Source: Agapetus fuscipes
Lineage: Eukaryota > Arthropoda > Insecta > Trichoptera > Glossosomatidae
Length of the DNA: 64,000 bases
Assembly (NCBI GenBank): GCA_951799405.1
Contig: OX637332.1
Coordinates: 30,852,832 to 30,916,831, forward strand
Direction of reading: 5' to 3'
Shown: piece by piece, positions 22,687 to 33,719 of the stretch
How the letters are laid out: every line of letters begins with the position of its first letter
Position numbering within the stretch: position 1 is the stretch's first letter
Position numbers and translations under genes: made by a program
The notes under the pieces: generated by a model
Told to the model about the DNA's origin: nothing
What the model saw: the letters and a program-made list of their open reading frames with translations, nothing else
The model's database searches: none

Positions 22687-23180
22687 AAATCTAAAATCTA
22701 AATCTAAGCTGCAAAGATATGTATCATTTGAGATTCATATTAAATGCATTCCCACAAGCAGACATCCATAATTTTGCGCTTACACATGCCGCATGTGGAC
22801 CTACAATATAAAAAACCCAATCTCAAATGAACATAAGCCCTGTAACTCTTGCCGACCTTCGCTGAAGCAGGGGTGACTTTGGCAAAGTGAACCATTTTTT
22901 ACAGTATTGGTGGTCAGCCGCATACCAACCTATCAGTCAAGGAATACAAGCAATTAATACATTCAAATATATAAAACAAATAAACTCTACACAATTAAAC
23001 AGTAAAAAATTAAAAAACTACAAAACATTCTTTAAAAACAAAATTTAAAAGCCTCAGCTTTAACCGCCAGCATTACAGATCAACCGCCATTTCTTTCGAT
23101 CCTTGCATACCTCTTTCATTTCATCCAGAGCCATAACCTTTTTCATACAAGCTCTCCTTTTATTATGACTCTGGATATCC
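22687..23180 (-). repeat. RTE-like LINE 3' end with part of its coding end
   Basis: 22687-22942 is the 3' UTR. 23050-23180 matches the C-terminal coding part seen at 35221-35340 (stretch for DEMKEVCKDRK). This copy supports the 3' UTR assignment. Confidence 0.75.
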
Positions 23181-23287
23181 CAAAAATGAAATGAAATGAT
23201 TTCTCAAAATCTATTGCATGCGGAGGTAGCGCATTTTGGAAAAATATAACTGCGTTGTTTGATTACTGTTGCTGTATTTTCACACAG

Positions 23288-23457
23288 GCCCCTTGTACAC
23301 GAGCACTGCCACAAGCTTCTCTTGAACCTGCTGATCGCCGTGGCAACTCACAACGACCACCTGATGGTTGCTCGGGTGATGCTCAACAGTGCTACCAACC
23401 GCCTTGGTCTGGGGCTGCTCACACCTCCACTGCCTGTGGTTAACCACGCCTTTACAG
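23288..23457 (+). CDS. fry: fry exon 17
   Basis: Acceptor cacacag, donor gtatgc. It codes LVHEHCHKLLLNLLIAVATH and GLGLLTPPLPVVNHAF. Starts phase 2, ends phase 1. Confidence 0.95.
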
Positions 23458-24095
23458 GTATGCTTCTCCATGTATTCTACTTACTTCTTCCATTCCTTAC
23501 TTCTACTTAAAGGTGGCAGAGATGGATAAGTCAGTCTTTGTGGAGACAGTCTTTGAGGAGACAGTTTTTAGAAGAAGCTAAAATCCACCCTGGAGGTAAG
23601 GCTGGTCATAATGGTTTTGTTCATTTCACCTTATCATCTCTAAAGTGATTGTTTTATGGCTGTTCTCTTAAAAACCTATATCTATAAAATTGTCCTCAAA
23701 GGCACAATGCAGCTAAATTGCACATGTAGTCTAACTTCTTGCCATGCTGTCCCTCGAGAATATAACCAATTTTTTCACTAGTAAAATAGCCAGCCTTACA
23801 TCTTTTCATTTAAAGCTGGAGTTTCCCAGCTTCCGAAGGAGCTAGTTCTTATTTCTTTAATAAGAATTTAAGGTTTATTAAACTATTTACAAACTGAACA
23901 TACAAACTGTTGATGAAATGTGTCTACTTATGCCCATGCCACCCCTGTTTCAGGGTTATTCCACCATAAGCGCATAGTTTATGTTGCTTGACATTTTTCT
24001 TTCTCTATTATTTTTTTCTCTAATTGTATTTAAATTTTTGGAACACATTGATTTAAATCTTTTTCTGTCCATTGATTTTATCTTTAACTTTTCAG
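23458..24095. other. fry intron 17
   Basis: Includes a diverged minus-strand SINE family A remnant at about 23700-23860. The remainder is unassigned. Confidence 0.5.
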
Positions 24096-24179
24096 AACCT
24101 GATGCCGTTTTTGACAACTATTTAGTCGGCAACATTAGCAACGTTTCCATCATATCTGACGCCCAAAACCAATCAGACG
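24096..24179 (+). CDS. fry: fry exon 18
   Basis: Acceptor cttttcag, donor gtaaaa. A short exon coding DAVFDNYLVGNISNVSIIS and a polar tail. 84 nt with phase 1 at both ends, so it could be skipped without a frame change. Confidence 0.87.
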
Positions 24180-24269
24180 GTAAAACAACTCTTATCATTA
24201 ACAATATCAATGTTATTGTATTGATCCAAAGTTTACCATAAAATTGTTTGTAATTGTATTTCATTGCAG

Positions 24270-24611
24270 GAGAAAGCACAGGTTATCCGTCTCTCCCACC
24301 AGTTATAATAACCGGTGAATCAGATGCAAAGAGCGACGTGGCTGACTCTTTGAAATTGACTGAGGAAGAGTCTGTCCCTACCACAGACACTGTCATAGTT
24401 GAACTTCGAGGAGGCGAAGCTGTCAAAGACGGAGAAGTCAAGGTCTCGGAGAATAAGGGCATGCTGCCGAAGAGGACAACCTATGTGACCATGGCACCAC
24501 AGCCAGGTGCTGACATGTGCACCAGTGATGTCATCAAGTCTCTGATACACTTCCTGGCCAACAGACCCACAAATATGCCTTTGTGGAATTATGAAGACAT
24601 AACTGCCAAAG
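24270..24611 (+). CDS. fry: fry exon 19
   Basis: Acceptor cattgcag, donor gtatta. The first half is an acidic, variable linker; the second half codes [20 protein letters not shown] and YEDITAK, conserved in Furry. 342 nt, phase 1 at both ends. Confidence 0.95.
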
Positions 24612-25402
24612 GTATTATGATTTTTTTTCTAATTAAAAACTGCCACCATCTACTATTGATGGATAAGCCTTTGTAGATCTATAAATATTTAAAAATTGAA
24701 ATGGTAAAACATGGTTTTAATTCACTTTATTCTTTTTGTTTTTGCTCGAACATTTTCGCCTAATGAGGCATCTTCAGGAGCAGAATGGTTACCTTTGTAG
24801 ATCTGTTTCCACTTCTTGTTTTTGTTTAATCAATTCATTCTTATCTATCACTATTTTCGTACATTTTATATGTACACAAAGTTGTGAAATCATTATACAT
24901 AGAGCAATCAAATTTTCAAGTTTCTAATTTTTAACATTCAATACCAAGCAAGCTAGTGTTTCTACCATTAAGGTAAATGTAATTAAAAAATGAAGAAAAT
25001 GTAAATCCTTTTTCTATGTATGAATGCATTGAAAAGGTAAAGAAAAAATATTTAGAACCCTAAAACCAAAGGATGTAAACATAGACCGGTCCATAGTCTA
25101 GTGGTAACCGCTACAGACTCTTAAACGGAAAGGCATGAGTTTGATTTGAAATGTGCTTTTTGCTGGGTTGAAAAATTCATCTTGTGAAAAGCAGATCACA
25201 AGGTGTCATTCAGCTTTATTGCAATTAGGTCATGCTTGCTATATTGGCGATGATTAGCGACAAACAAGCATGAGAGGAGTCTTGAGGTGTAATTTACTCA
25301 AACCCAACTCTCACCAGATTAATCTTCCTAAAATTTCTTTTAGGCAGTTGTAAAGGTACTTGTTCTCATGGAACTAAACAAACATGTGTCTTTATTTTTC
25401 AG
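24612..25402. other. fry intron 19 with MITE arm and SINE head
   Basis: 24696-24795 matches one arm of the foldback element at 35838-36195 (TTCGCCTAATGAGGCATCTT). 25083-25190 is a degenerate SINE family B head (GACCGGTCCATAGTCTAG). Confidence 0.6.
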
Positions 25403-25569
25403 TGTGGAGTGTGCGCAGTTGCTGCCAGCTCAACACCTTGCTGCAGCATGTCCTGAAGGTGTTCAGGGAGTCCCTACCTCAAGCCCTCATCAGCGAGAGA
25501 TGGGCGCAAACGGCTCTCCAGTTGGGGCTATCGTGCTCTTCCAGACACTATGCTGGAAGATCACTACAG
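25403..25569 (+). CDS. fry: fry exon 20
   Basis: Acceptor atttttcag, donor gttaat. It codes [20 protein letters not shown] and [20 protein letters not shown], a conserved helical pair. Starts phase 1, ends phase 0. Confidence 0.96.
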
Positions 25570-25665
25570 GTTAATACATCACTTGGATTTTTGTGACTTT
25601 GAAAATTTGCGCTTTAGCTGTACGAGTATGTATTATATGTGGTTTTATAGCAACTCAAATGTACT

Positions 25666-25843
25666 CCAGAAGCGCTATTCTGCTAAATGCCTTACGACCT
25701 TAAAGTGACGAGGTAGCGATTCGTGTCCAAAAATAAGGTGTTCTGTGATTTTTTATCTATGGAGTTCTTTCGCAAGGGTTAGCAAGCTCCCACTTGGATT
25801 GATATCCAAAGTGTAAGGAATTTAGTAGAACACCGCTTCAGAG
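25666..25843. mobile_element. foldback MITE, family 2, second copy
   Basis: Ends AGAAGCGCTATTCTGCTAAA and TAGTAGAACACCGCTTC, related to 6301-6477. Confidence 0.65.
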
Positions 25844-26325
25844 AGCCATAACTGAAAGACAATTGCTTACAAGTGTCAAATTTAGAAAGTTGTCGTACTT
25901 GAGACATAATATGCTTAGAGGGTATGAGTGCAAACTGTTGTATTTTATGATTGGAGGAAAGGAAAACCTGTTGGCACAGTTAGTTGTGCAGATTTCGTTG
26001 AGCATGCAAGAAGTTAAAAATAACTTTTCTGTGTGTGGTCAGTATAGCCATGGCCTATGAGTTATAAATGGCCTATGCTAAATATCAAATGCAATAAGCA
26101 AATTGCCCATAGGTACACTAATTCTACAAAAGCATCAGCGAAATATTGCAACTCTGTAATAATTTCACATGAATAACAGAATGCTTGTGCTCTCCATTCA
26201 AATGTCAGAATCAATATTTCATTTGACAGTTAGGCTCATAAGAAATTGTCTAAGATTTGGGAAAAGCGTCACCTGATCGGTAAGTCTGCCAACAACATTT
26301 TTAAGTATACTTGAAAATCTTTCAG

Positions 26326-26575
26326 GTTTTCCGTTTTATTGGTGTCGCCATGACCGGAAGGATGGTCTCCGACATTTTGTCCCGCCTCGTGGAGACCGTG
26401 GCGGAACAGGGCGAGGACATGCAGGGCTATGTGACGGAGCTCTTGCTGACTCTGCAGACCGCTGTGGACTCTCTGGAGTCCAACTTCCGACCCCTCGACT
26501 TCATGAAGGAGATATTCAAGTCCACTCCCAACTTGAACAACAAAGACGCCCAAGGGAACATGCTCTCCTCTGGAG
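26326..26575 (+). CDS. fry: fry exon 21
   Basis: Acceptor tctttcag, donor gtaaaa. It codes [20 protein letters not shown] and [20 protein letters not shown], then [12 protein letters not shown] and LSSG. Ends phase 1 with a G, which needs two bases (GC or AG) from the next exon. Confidence 0.96.
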
Positions 26576-26646
26576 GTAAAACTTTTAATTTTGAAATGTG
26601 GGATTTTTTAATGTCCTTTTCAAAGTAATTTAACATATTCATTGCC

Positions 26647-27090
26647 TTATAGGTTGGTATGAGGCTGACCACCCATACTGTTAAAGATGGTTCACTTTGC
26701 CGATGCCACTTCTGTTTCAGGGAAGGTCGACAAGAGTTGCAGGGCTTATGTCCATTTGAGATTGGGTTTTTATATTGTAGGTCCACATGCGGCATGTGTT
26801 AGCGTGAACTTATATGTGTCTGCTTGTGGGAATGCATTTAATATGAATCTCAAATGATTTAGATTTAGATTGTCAATAAAAATTATCTTTACCTTCTGGA
26901 GTTTTCTAAGAGAATGGTATGAAACTGACCACTCATACTATGAAAAATCATTGCCACTTACAAATGCAAACGCAGCCAGAGAAGCACAGTTTATGTTCAT
27001 TTGCGGTTCAGTTCTTCTTTTGTTATGCTGTTGAATCTGCAGCATTTGGATTCCCAAACTTACATATGCATATTTTTGTATGCACCATTG
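26647..27090 (+). repeat. RTE-like LINE 3' ends, two in tandem
   Basis: 26647-26870 is a good copy; 26915-27090 is a diverged one that starts at the same GTATGAxxCTGACCAC point. Confidence 0.65.
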
Positions 27091-27516
27091 ACGAATAATA
27101 AAGTGAAATAGTATACAGTAAAGAAACATTGTACGATTCATGACTGACAGCCAGTCCTATCAAAAACAGCAGTGGTGTAGACATGCAAAATAAGGAACTA
27201 CTTTTGCTGTGAAATTCTTGATTAATATTATTTCTGGTACGTGTGATAGAAAAATGTTTAAAAAAAATCATTGATTCAAAAAATTGCATTGCATTACTCT
27301 TGCTTCTCTGTTTAGAGTGTAGTCTCACTGAGAGCATTTGTGTTCTCTTTCTAACTGAGGAAGATTGCATTTACGTAAGTTGAAACAGATATAATGAAGA
27401 ATCTATTTGCGTTTTATCAATTTCCAGTTTGCCATATCATACCTCAACGGTATTTACAAAACACATGTATTTTTGTTGTTGTTGGGTTTTAGAATTGCTT
27501 TAAAACTTCCTTGACT

Positions 27517-27765
27517 TATAGGTTGTTATGCGGTTGACCACCCATAATATAAAAATTGGTTCACTTTGCCAATGTCACCCCTGTTTCAGGGAAGGACGGC
27601 AAGAGTTGCAAGGCTTATGTTCATTTGAGATTGGGTTTTTATATTGTAGGTCCACATGCGGCATGTGTTAGCGCGAAATTATACATATCTGCTTGTGGGA
27701 ATGCATTTAGTATAAATCTTAAATGATATATATCTTTGCAGCTTAGATTAGATTAGATTAAACAA
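27517..27765 (+). repeat. RTE-like LINE 3' end
   Basis: Nearly complete: CTTATAGGTTG start, TGTCACCCCTGTTTCAGGGA box and a (GATTA)n tail. Confidence 0.8.
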
Positions 27766-28614
27766 CTTTGATGCCCTTTCAAGTATTGTTTTATAGTAAA
27801 AGCAATGAATATGTTAAATACTGATTATTTTGAAGAAAAAAAATCTAGTTTAGTAAGCCCTCTATCCTTTATCAATTCATTTCCATTGTGCTAACTGGAT
27901 TATTCAAATAATCACAGGGGTTTTTTTTAATTAAAAATATAATTTGTTTTCATTAATTTTGTGTGACTAAAAATGTTCATTAACCCTCCCTCCATTGGAT
28001 CAAATTCTCAAATCTGGAACTGAGTTTTCATTCTCATGCTTATTTTGTCATTTTGATTTTTTTAATTAAGATTTCTTTCATTTTAAATAACATAGGAATT
28101 GTTTTTGACCAACCTGAATAAAAATTCTGTTTTTTTTTTGACAGATTGACTGCAAACCTTTTCAGAGCTGTTGTTATAATCACATCCAAGTAAAAAATAA
28201 AAGAAACTCATTTTAATCCAAGCCTAGTCAATTATCATTAGATCCTTGTCCAATCGGTATGGTACGATTCAAAGACATATCTAATGTTAGTCATGTCTAA
28301 TTGTATTTGAAATTTCTCTAGCAACCTGGGTGTGTGTGGTCCCAATTTTTTTATCTATGGAATTCGTTCCAAGCTCATTAGGTATTTTCCGCAAGTTAAA
28401 TATCAAATCAAATGAAGTAGTTTTAGAAAAAAAAAATGTTTGTAAGAACAGCTCCAAGGGGTCCTACGATAGATCTAACATTTCCATCAAACAATCCTTA
28501 TATCATCTTTTCTCCATCAAGCATTTCTGTAACCATCTTTATTCCTGAAATCACATTTTCTTCTGGCAAGAAACCCTAATAAAAACAAATTTCCTTTATC
28601 AAGCATTTGTAAAA
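27766..28614. other. fry intron 21, unassigned part
   Basis: AT-rich; no exon, RNA gene or repeat that I recognise. Confidence 0.4.
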
Positions 28615-29105
28615 TCCATGAAGCAGTCCGTAAATCATCTTTCCTCCATTGAGCAGACCTTAAATTATATTTCCTCCATCGAGCAGTCCTTAAATCATCT
28701 TTCCTCCATCAAGCCGTCCTTAAATCATCTTTCCTCCATTGAGCAGACCTTCAATCATCTTTCCTCCATCGAGCAGTCCTTAAATCATCTTTCCTCCATT
28801 GAGCAGTCCTTAAATCATCTTTCCTCCATCAAGCAGTCCTTAAATCATCTTTCCTCCATCAAGCAGTCCTTAAATCATCTTTCCTCCATCAAGCAGTCCT
28901 TATCATCTTTCCTCCATCAAGCAGTCCTTAAATCATCTTTCCTCCATCAAGCAATCCTTAAATCATCTTTCCTCCATCAAGCAGTCTTTAAATCATCTTT
29001 CCTCCATCAAGCCGTCCTTAAAGCATCTCTTCTCCATGAAGAAGACCTTAAGTCATCTCTCCTTCATGAAGCAGACCTTAAATCATCTCTCCTCGATGAA
29101 GCCAT
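28615..29105 (+). repeat. 30-bp minisatellite, about 16 units
   Basis: Unit close to AAATCATCTTTCCTCC plus ATCAAGCAGTCCTT. One unit lacks three bases, and the edge units are diverged. Because 30 is a multiple of three, the array stays open and reads a 10-residue repeat (NHLSSIEQSL). It lies about 130 bp upstream of the cassette exon. Confidence 0.92.
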
Positions 29106-29238
29106 TCCGCATTAATTTTTCCCAGCTGCGACTTTCAACATACTGACTCAACATACGCTGAAAACGAGACAATATATTTACGACGTTGAAACCAAGCTGC
29201 CTGCCTTAATGTCTGAGGATTTGTCACAATAATTATAG

Positions 29239-29352
29239 GCAAGCGTTCACCGGGAGGCTGCGGTGGGTGTATGACGAGTCATACAAGGAGCACCAGCTAT
29301 TCCGTATCGTACTGCATGAGGAAGAACACAGCCTCTCCGGCCAATGAAAAAG
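29239..29352 (+). CDS. fry: fry exon 22, probable cassette exon
   Basis: No Met-initiated reading frame marks this exon. Acceptor attatag, donor gttttc. In the phase left by exon 21 it is open and codes SHTRSTSYSVSYCMRKN, a Ser/Arg-rich stretch of the type seen in the Furry linker after the LSSG block, ending ANEK plus one G. At 114 nt (38 codons) with phase 1 at both ends, exon 21 also joins exon 23 in frame without it. That makes optional inclusion possible. The weak donor fits a regulated exon. Confidence 0.75.
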
Positions 29353-30510
29353 GTTTTCTATGAATATTATATGTATCTTCAAAAATTTTATGTAGACGAC
29401 GTCAACTTTGCACTTGTATATGTACTGCTTTAACTGTGAATATAGAATGAATATGTATTTGTATTAGTTACTCCTGAGGATGCCACGAGAGAGTTGCCAC
29501 AAGGCTTTTGTTAAGGTACAGAGGCCATTCTTTAAGCCGCTTGCTATGGTTCTCTATTGTGTATAATAGTGAGAGACTTTAACATTCTGATGTCAAACTA
29601 AGAAATAAAACCTGCAAAAGACAATGGTTTGGTTTTGAAACAGTTTAAAAGAAAGAGTCTCAAATTTTCAATGTGCTTTATGTCAGATCTACATTTCAAG
29701 GTTCATGATTTGTTTTGGAATGAGAATCTGTCCATGAAATGACTAGAAAAAAGCTATTTGTTGTTTTTTTTTAAAGACTTGTATGTAGTCTAGTGGTTTA
29801 CATCCCTCTACAGAAGGTACACGGTTAAAAATATATAACTTGTTGAATTTATAATTACGCACCTATGTTAAAGGTCAGAATATTCAGAAAGATTTGACTC
29901 AGCTTTGTAAACAAAATAATAAAATTGCAATGACATAACTGGCAAAGAAGTTACCTGGTGGGATTGCCATATAAATAACCACTGAGATATATTTAAACAT
30001 GGGTAAGACTGTCCAGTTTTTTTTTGGCCATATTGTGAATTATGAAGTTCAGCTTTTTCTTAGTTAATCCACAATTGGATCATTCTAGCCTATAATCATT
30101 CCATTAAACTCATTCGTCATTACCTACTTTAAACCATAACAATCATTCATTGTAACATGCATAATTCTGCTGAAGAATAACTGCTAGAGAATAAGTTCTT
30201 GCTTCTGCACAGATGAGAACATACAATACTTGCTGTAGTATATGAAACTAAGCTTATTTTTATTTAATTTACAGAATTCATGACAATTTTAACCATAACA
30301 ATGTCACCATTCCAATAAGGATGCCCAGAACCCAGACTTGCCTCTGATAACAATCATGATTCAAAACATATCATTTGTATTGATTTGCAGTCCAAAATTC
30401 TCATACAAGTCATATAATATTAACTTCCAATGCAAAGTACTAACCTTTTGTCCTACTATACATATTTTATCTGTATATATATATCGCTGTAGTTTGAGCC
30501 TTTAATGTTT
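29353..30510. other. fry intron 22, 5' part
   Basis: No exon. A SINE-head-like remnant near 29776-29830 (GTAGTCTAGTGGTTTAC). Otherwise unassigned. Confidence 0.4.
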
Positions 30511-30684
30511 TGGGGCTTCCACACGCTTGCCAACCCATCACAAGTCAAGCGCACGGTGTGTCGTCTAGAACATGCTAGCTGGACAAAATTAGTCCATTAG
30601 ACAAAATTTTGTCCAGCTAGCATGTTCTAGACGACACACTGTGCGCTTGACTTGTGATGGGTTGGCAAGCGTGTGGAAGCCCCA
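30511..30684. mobile_element. near-perfect palindrome (foldback element), about 80-bp arms
   Basis: Arms start TGGGGCTTCCACACGCTTGC and are complementary over about 80 bases with one visible mismatch (cacggtg against cactgtg), with a loop of about 13 bases. A hairpin MITE is the likeliest reading. Confidence 0.85.
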
Positions 30685-30794
30685 TAACAATTATTTTCAT
30701 CCTGATAATTCAAACTGAGCTTAGGTTAGTATACAAACAATTTACTTATGTTTAAAATTTGAAATTTGATACTAACATTGATTAATAATAATAA

Positions 30795-31086
30795 TATTAG
30801 GATGATTTATTTGGTGAGCGCTGTTTTTGTGTGTATCACACCTCAAGAGCCCTCTGCGAGCTTGGTCGCCGCTGTAGAAAGCGCCAATTCTCAAGCAAGA
30901 CCCAGTTGTTGTAAGGTTGGATGGACCTTACAGTGACCGGTCTTTGGTAAAGGTTTATGAATTTTTCAACCCAGCGAGGAGCACATTTGGAAATATAAAT
31001 GGTATATTTTTTGTGCTCCACCGGGATTTGAATCCACAACCTTCCATTTACGAGTCCGAAGTGTTGCCACTGGACTACGGACTAAT
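30795..31086 (-). repeat. tRNA-derived SINE family B with LINE-type tail
   Basis: Minus-strand: a tRNA-like head near 31086 (GTCCGTAGTCCAGTGGCAAC, B box GGATTCAAATCCC), a body with ACCGGTCACTGTAAGG, and a tail CTTGAGGTGTGATACACAC then a (TAATA) run. The tail matches the 3' end of the LINE at 38050-42550. Confidence 0.82.
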
Positions 31087-31154
31087 ACGTACTAATATTC
31101 AAGAAATAGATGAAGCACCAGAGCCGTTTGGCGTGCCAAATCGCTGATGCCTTA

Positions 31155-31764
31155 GGCCGTTTGTCCACCGCCGCCGTCACCGTCACGTCACCGAGAACGA
31201 GATTATTTCGGGCCGAGTTTAATATGACGTGACGGCGATCGTTTGTCCACCGCGACCGATTTCGTTGGTTTAGTTTGTTCCTCAATATCCCCAAAGTTCG
31301 GCTCTAAAAAGGCACAAACCTCGCGCCATGCATTTTTACGCAAAATTTTATCTTTGGGCACATCCTTGTTTTTATCCCACAAGCATTCTTTGCTTTCTAT
31401 AACTTCTATAAATTTATAGATATCGTATTTAAAATTCTTGGCCATTTTTATTACAACTAACGAATGTTATATTTGATGATAGATAGCTATGATATGATAT
31501 TTAATGATAGATAGCTGCTACGCGGCGGCAGTGTGGACAAGTTCACGCATGTTTTGTATTGGCCGCACATGGGCCCGTCAAAATCTCGGTGACGATCTAG
31601 CGGTCACGCCGATCTACTCGAAATCTCGGCGGCCGGGAATGGCCGGGATGACGGGACGGCGTCCGGTGGACACGCGGCTACATACATTACTATACGAAAT
31701 GTATGTGCCGCTACTTCGGCGCCGTCATCTCGTTGACGTGACGGCGTGCGGTGGACAAACGGCC
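31155..31764. mobile_element. PIF/Harbinger-type non-autonomous transposon
   Basis: 610 bp with ends GGCCGTTTGTCCACCGC and its exact complement, flanked by TTA on both sides (31152-31154 and 31765-31767). A TTA target and GG-starting ends are typical of PIF/Harbinger. It carries a MADF-like fragment on the minus strand but no transposase. Confidence 0.88.
31203..31445 (-). pseudogene. MADF (Myb/SANT-like) domain fragment in PIF element
   Basis: 80 codons. KFIEVIESKECLWDKNKD and NAWREVCAFLEPNFGD have the Trp and acidic pattern of MADF DNA-binding domains. Harbinger-type transposons encode such a Myb-like protein beside the transposase. The frame runs into the terminal repeat and ends, so it is a remnant. 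Confidence 0.65.
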
Positions 31765-31824
31765 TTAGGGTGTCAGCAAGATCTTATTGTAATCAGTAAA
31801 CAAAACCTCTTGTTTTCTTATCGA

Positions 31825-32148
31825 TCCGGTCGATAGCTCAGTTGGTAGAGTGCTTGCATTCCATGCCGAGAGCTCGGGTTCAAATCCCACCGAGGGTGTC
31901 AGAAATGATTCCCGTTTCGGTGTTTATTTGAAAACCCAAAATGAAATACCGGCGAGGTTTACTAAGCCTTCACAAGAAATGAGTGCCAGCCACCTCGGAA
32001 GCTGGGAACCCCCACTTCAACTGAAGTGGTTGGTGTCAGGCCGGCCCCATTACCTGTACAAAATAAATAAGTACCATTCGCTACATGCGAAATCCTTTGG
32101 GGATAACGCGGCAAGAAGTTACACTATATGTGTAGCTTAGTTGCATTT
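31825..32148 (+). repeat. tRNA-derived SINE family A, full length reference copy
   Basis: About 320 bp. Pol III A box TAGCTCAGTTGG and B box GGTTCAAATCC are in a tRNA-like head, followed by a body containing the self-complementary CTTCAACTGAAGTGG and the end GTAGCTTAGTTGC. Confidence 0.87.
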
Positions 32149-32276
32149 TGTTTCGCAATAATAAAATTCTGTCACAAACCATGGAATAGATTCAAACCTT
32201 GTTTTGATCTCAATTATTTATATTCGTGTTGATGTACTTATTTCATATTGACGGTTAAAAGGCAGTAGGGCATAAG

Positions 32277-33426
32277 TAGGGACTGGAAAATTTCGCGATC
32301 GCGATAAAACGAATTTATTCGCGAATTTTGATGTTTTTACGCGAATAACGCGAAATTTGAGGTTTTACGCAAATATCGCGAATTTTCGTACTTTTGGTAG
32401 AAATTGTGCGAAAAAGTTGTCATATATCGCTTTTGCAACGCAACAATTTTGTTGGAAAGAAAAAAATCCTGCGAAAACCTTTTGAAAGGTGCAAAGCACA
32501 GGAAAATTGGTCGGTGTTATAACCGAGAAGGCCAAGTGGGCTGATCTTTCAACGTTTAAACACGCTAGAACGCTAGACGCGGGGTTTGATCCCCGCCTGG
32601 GTTATTTGACCATAAATTTGACCCTGGTTCAACAGATGTAAGTGGGTAATTATAAATGAATAATTCATTAAAATAAACAATAATGAACTTTTAATTAATG
32701 ATATTAATACCTGTATCTGGCCAGGCAGAGTAGGTTGGTGAATTGCATTCCTATTCACAAATCTATTTTATTAAAAAAAATAATGATAAGCAGAACTGTC
32801 CTGGATCATCCAAGCAGACTTGAATCGTGACATCAATGAAGGAAAATACTTCAAGGAGTGAAGCTGTTGCTGGATTAGCCAAGAGCACAACTTGAAGCTT
32901 TCATAAAAGCCAACATCCCTTGAAAAATTAGATAATCCTCATCTAGAGACTAAATGCACAAAAATTAAATATTTTAAAAGGATATTTGGAGGGTCAATGG
33001 TGTTTTTTGTAAAAAAGGATTATTTAAAAAAATAATATACCTACATTTTTTTTAAGAAACTAAAATTAAAAAACATTGTTTTGTACCTACTACTTGAGTA
33101 TTTTTTATTGCAAAAACGTTTTCGGTGGGTACTTCCACCATCTTCGGTTGCAGATACTCGTTTTGATTCAGATTTTGTTTATTCATTGTTTTTGAAGGTA
33201 CATATTGTTGTTTATATAACAAATTGTAAATATTAGTAACATATTTTGTTTTGCAATTATATAAACCTTTATTTTGATCAAATCAACCCTAAAAATTATA
33301 CCGAATCTCCCCGATTATCATGAAAAATAACGCGAATTTCCCTGTTTTTGATCAAAAATAACGCGAATTTCACAAAAAAATAACGCGAATTTCCTAAAAA
33401 ATAACACCACTATTTTCCAGTCCCTA
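32277..33426. mobile_element. non-autonomous hAT element, copy 1
   Basis: 1150 bp. Ends TAGGGACTGGAAAA and TTTTCCAGTCCCTA; 8-bp duplication ggcataag (32269-32276, 33427-33434). The homologous repeat at 52462-52730 has the single ggcataag, an empty site. No transposase frame. It contains a SINE family C copy. Confidence 0.92.
32525..32770 (+). repeat. SINE family C inside hAT copy 1
   Basis: B box GGGTTTGATCCCCGCC, body ACCCTGGTTCAACAGATGT, and end GGTTGGTGAATTGCATTCC. Present in both hAT copies at the same place. Confidence 0.75.
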
Positions 33427-33719
33427 GGCATAAGCAACGTTTTGGTCAAAAATGAGTTATGAATGCTATGCTACTTAAAAAATTCCGTTCTTTCTAATGC
33501 GCTCACTCCCATAGCTCCACGATGATTTTTGTTGTTTATGCCCAAGGTAACAACTGCGTTTTTGAAGTATGGTTTTGGTGTAACCGACAAGATTTTGACC
33601 TTTTTTGTCCTAAAGGTGCTTGTGACATAAAAAATCGTAAAACCACATTAATAGGAATATGTTTATTTAATAAAGACTTAATTTTTATTTATTTTAGAGC
33701 TGTTTTGATTTTAACGATA

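Noticed and set aside
26938..27370. Minus-strand frames of 67 and 115 codons as genes
   Set aside because: Partly RTE repeat, the rest AT-rich intron; no recognisable domain.
28615..29105. CRISPR-like array of regular repeats
   Set aside because: The units are contiguous without spacers and lie in a eukaryotic intron.
28618..29115. 165-codon open frame with a repeated NHLSSIEQSL unit as a protein gene
   Set aside because: Openness follows from a 30-bp minisatellite whose period is a multiple of three. No splice or promoter context supports it.
31504..31836. 110-codon + strand frame as a gene
   Set aside because: It overlaps the PIF/Harbinger end and a SINE, and shows no domain.
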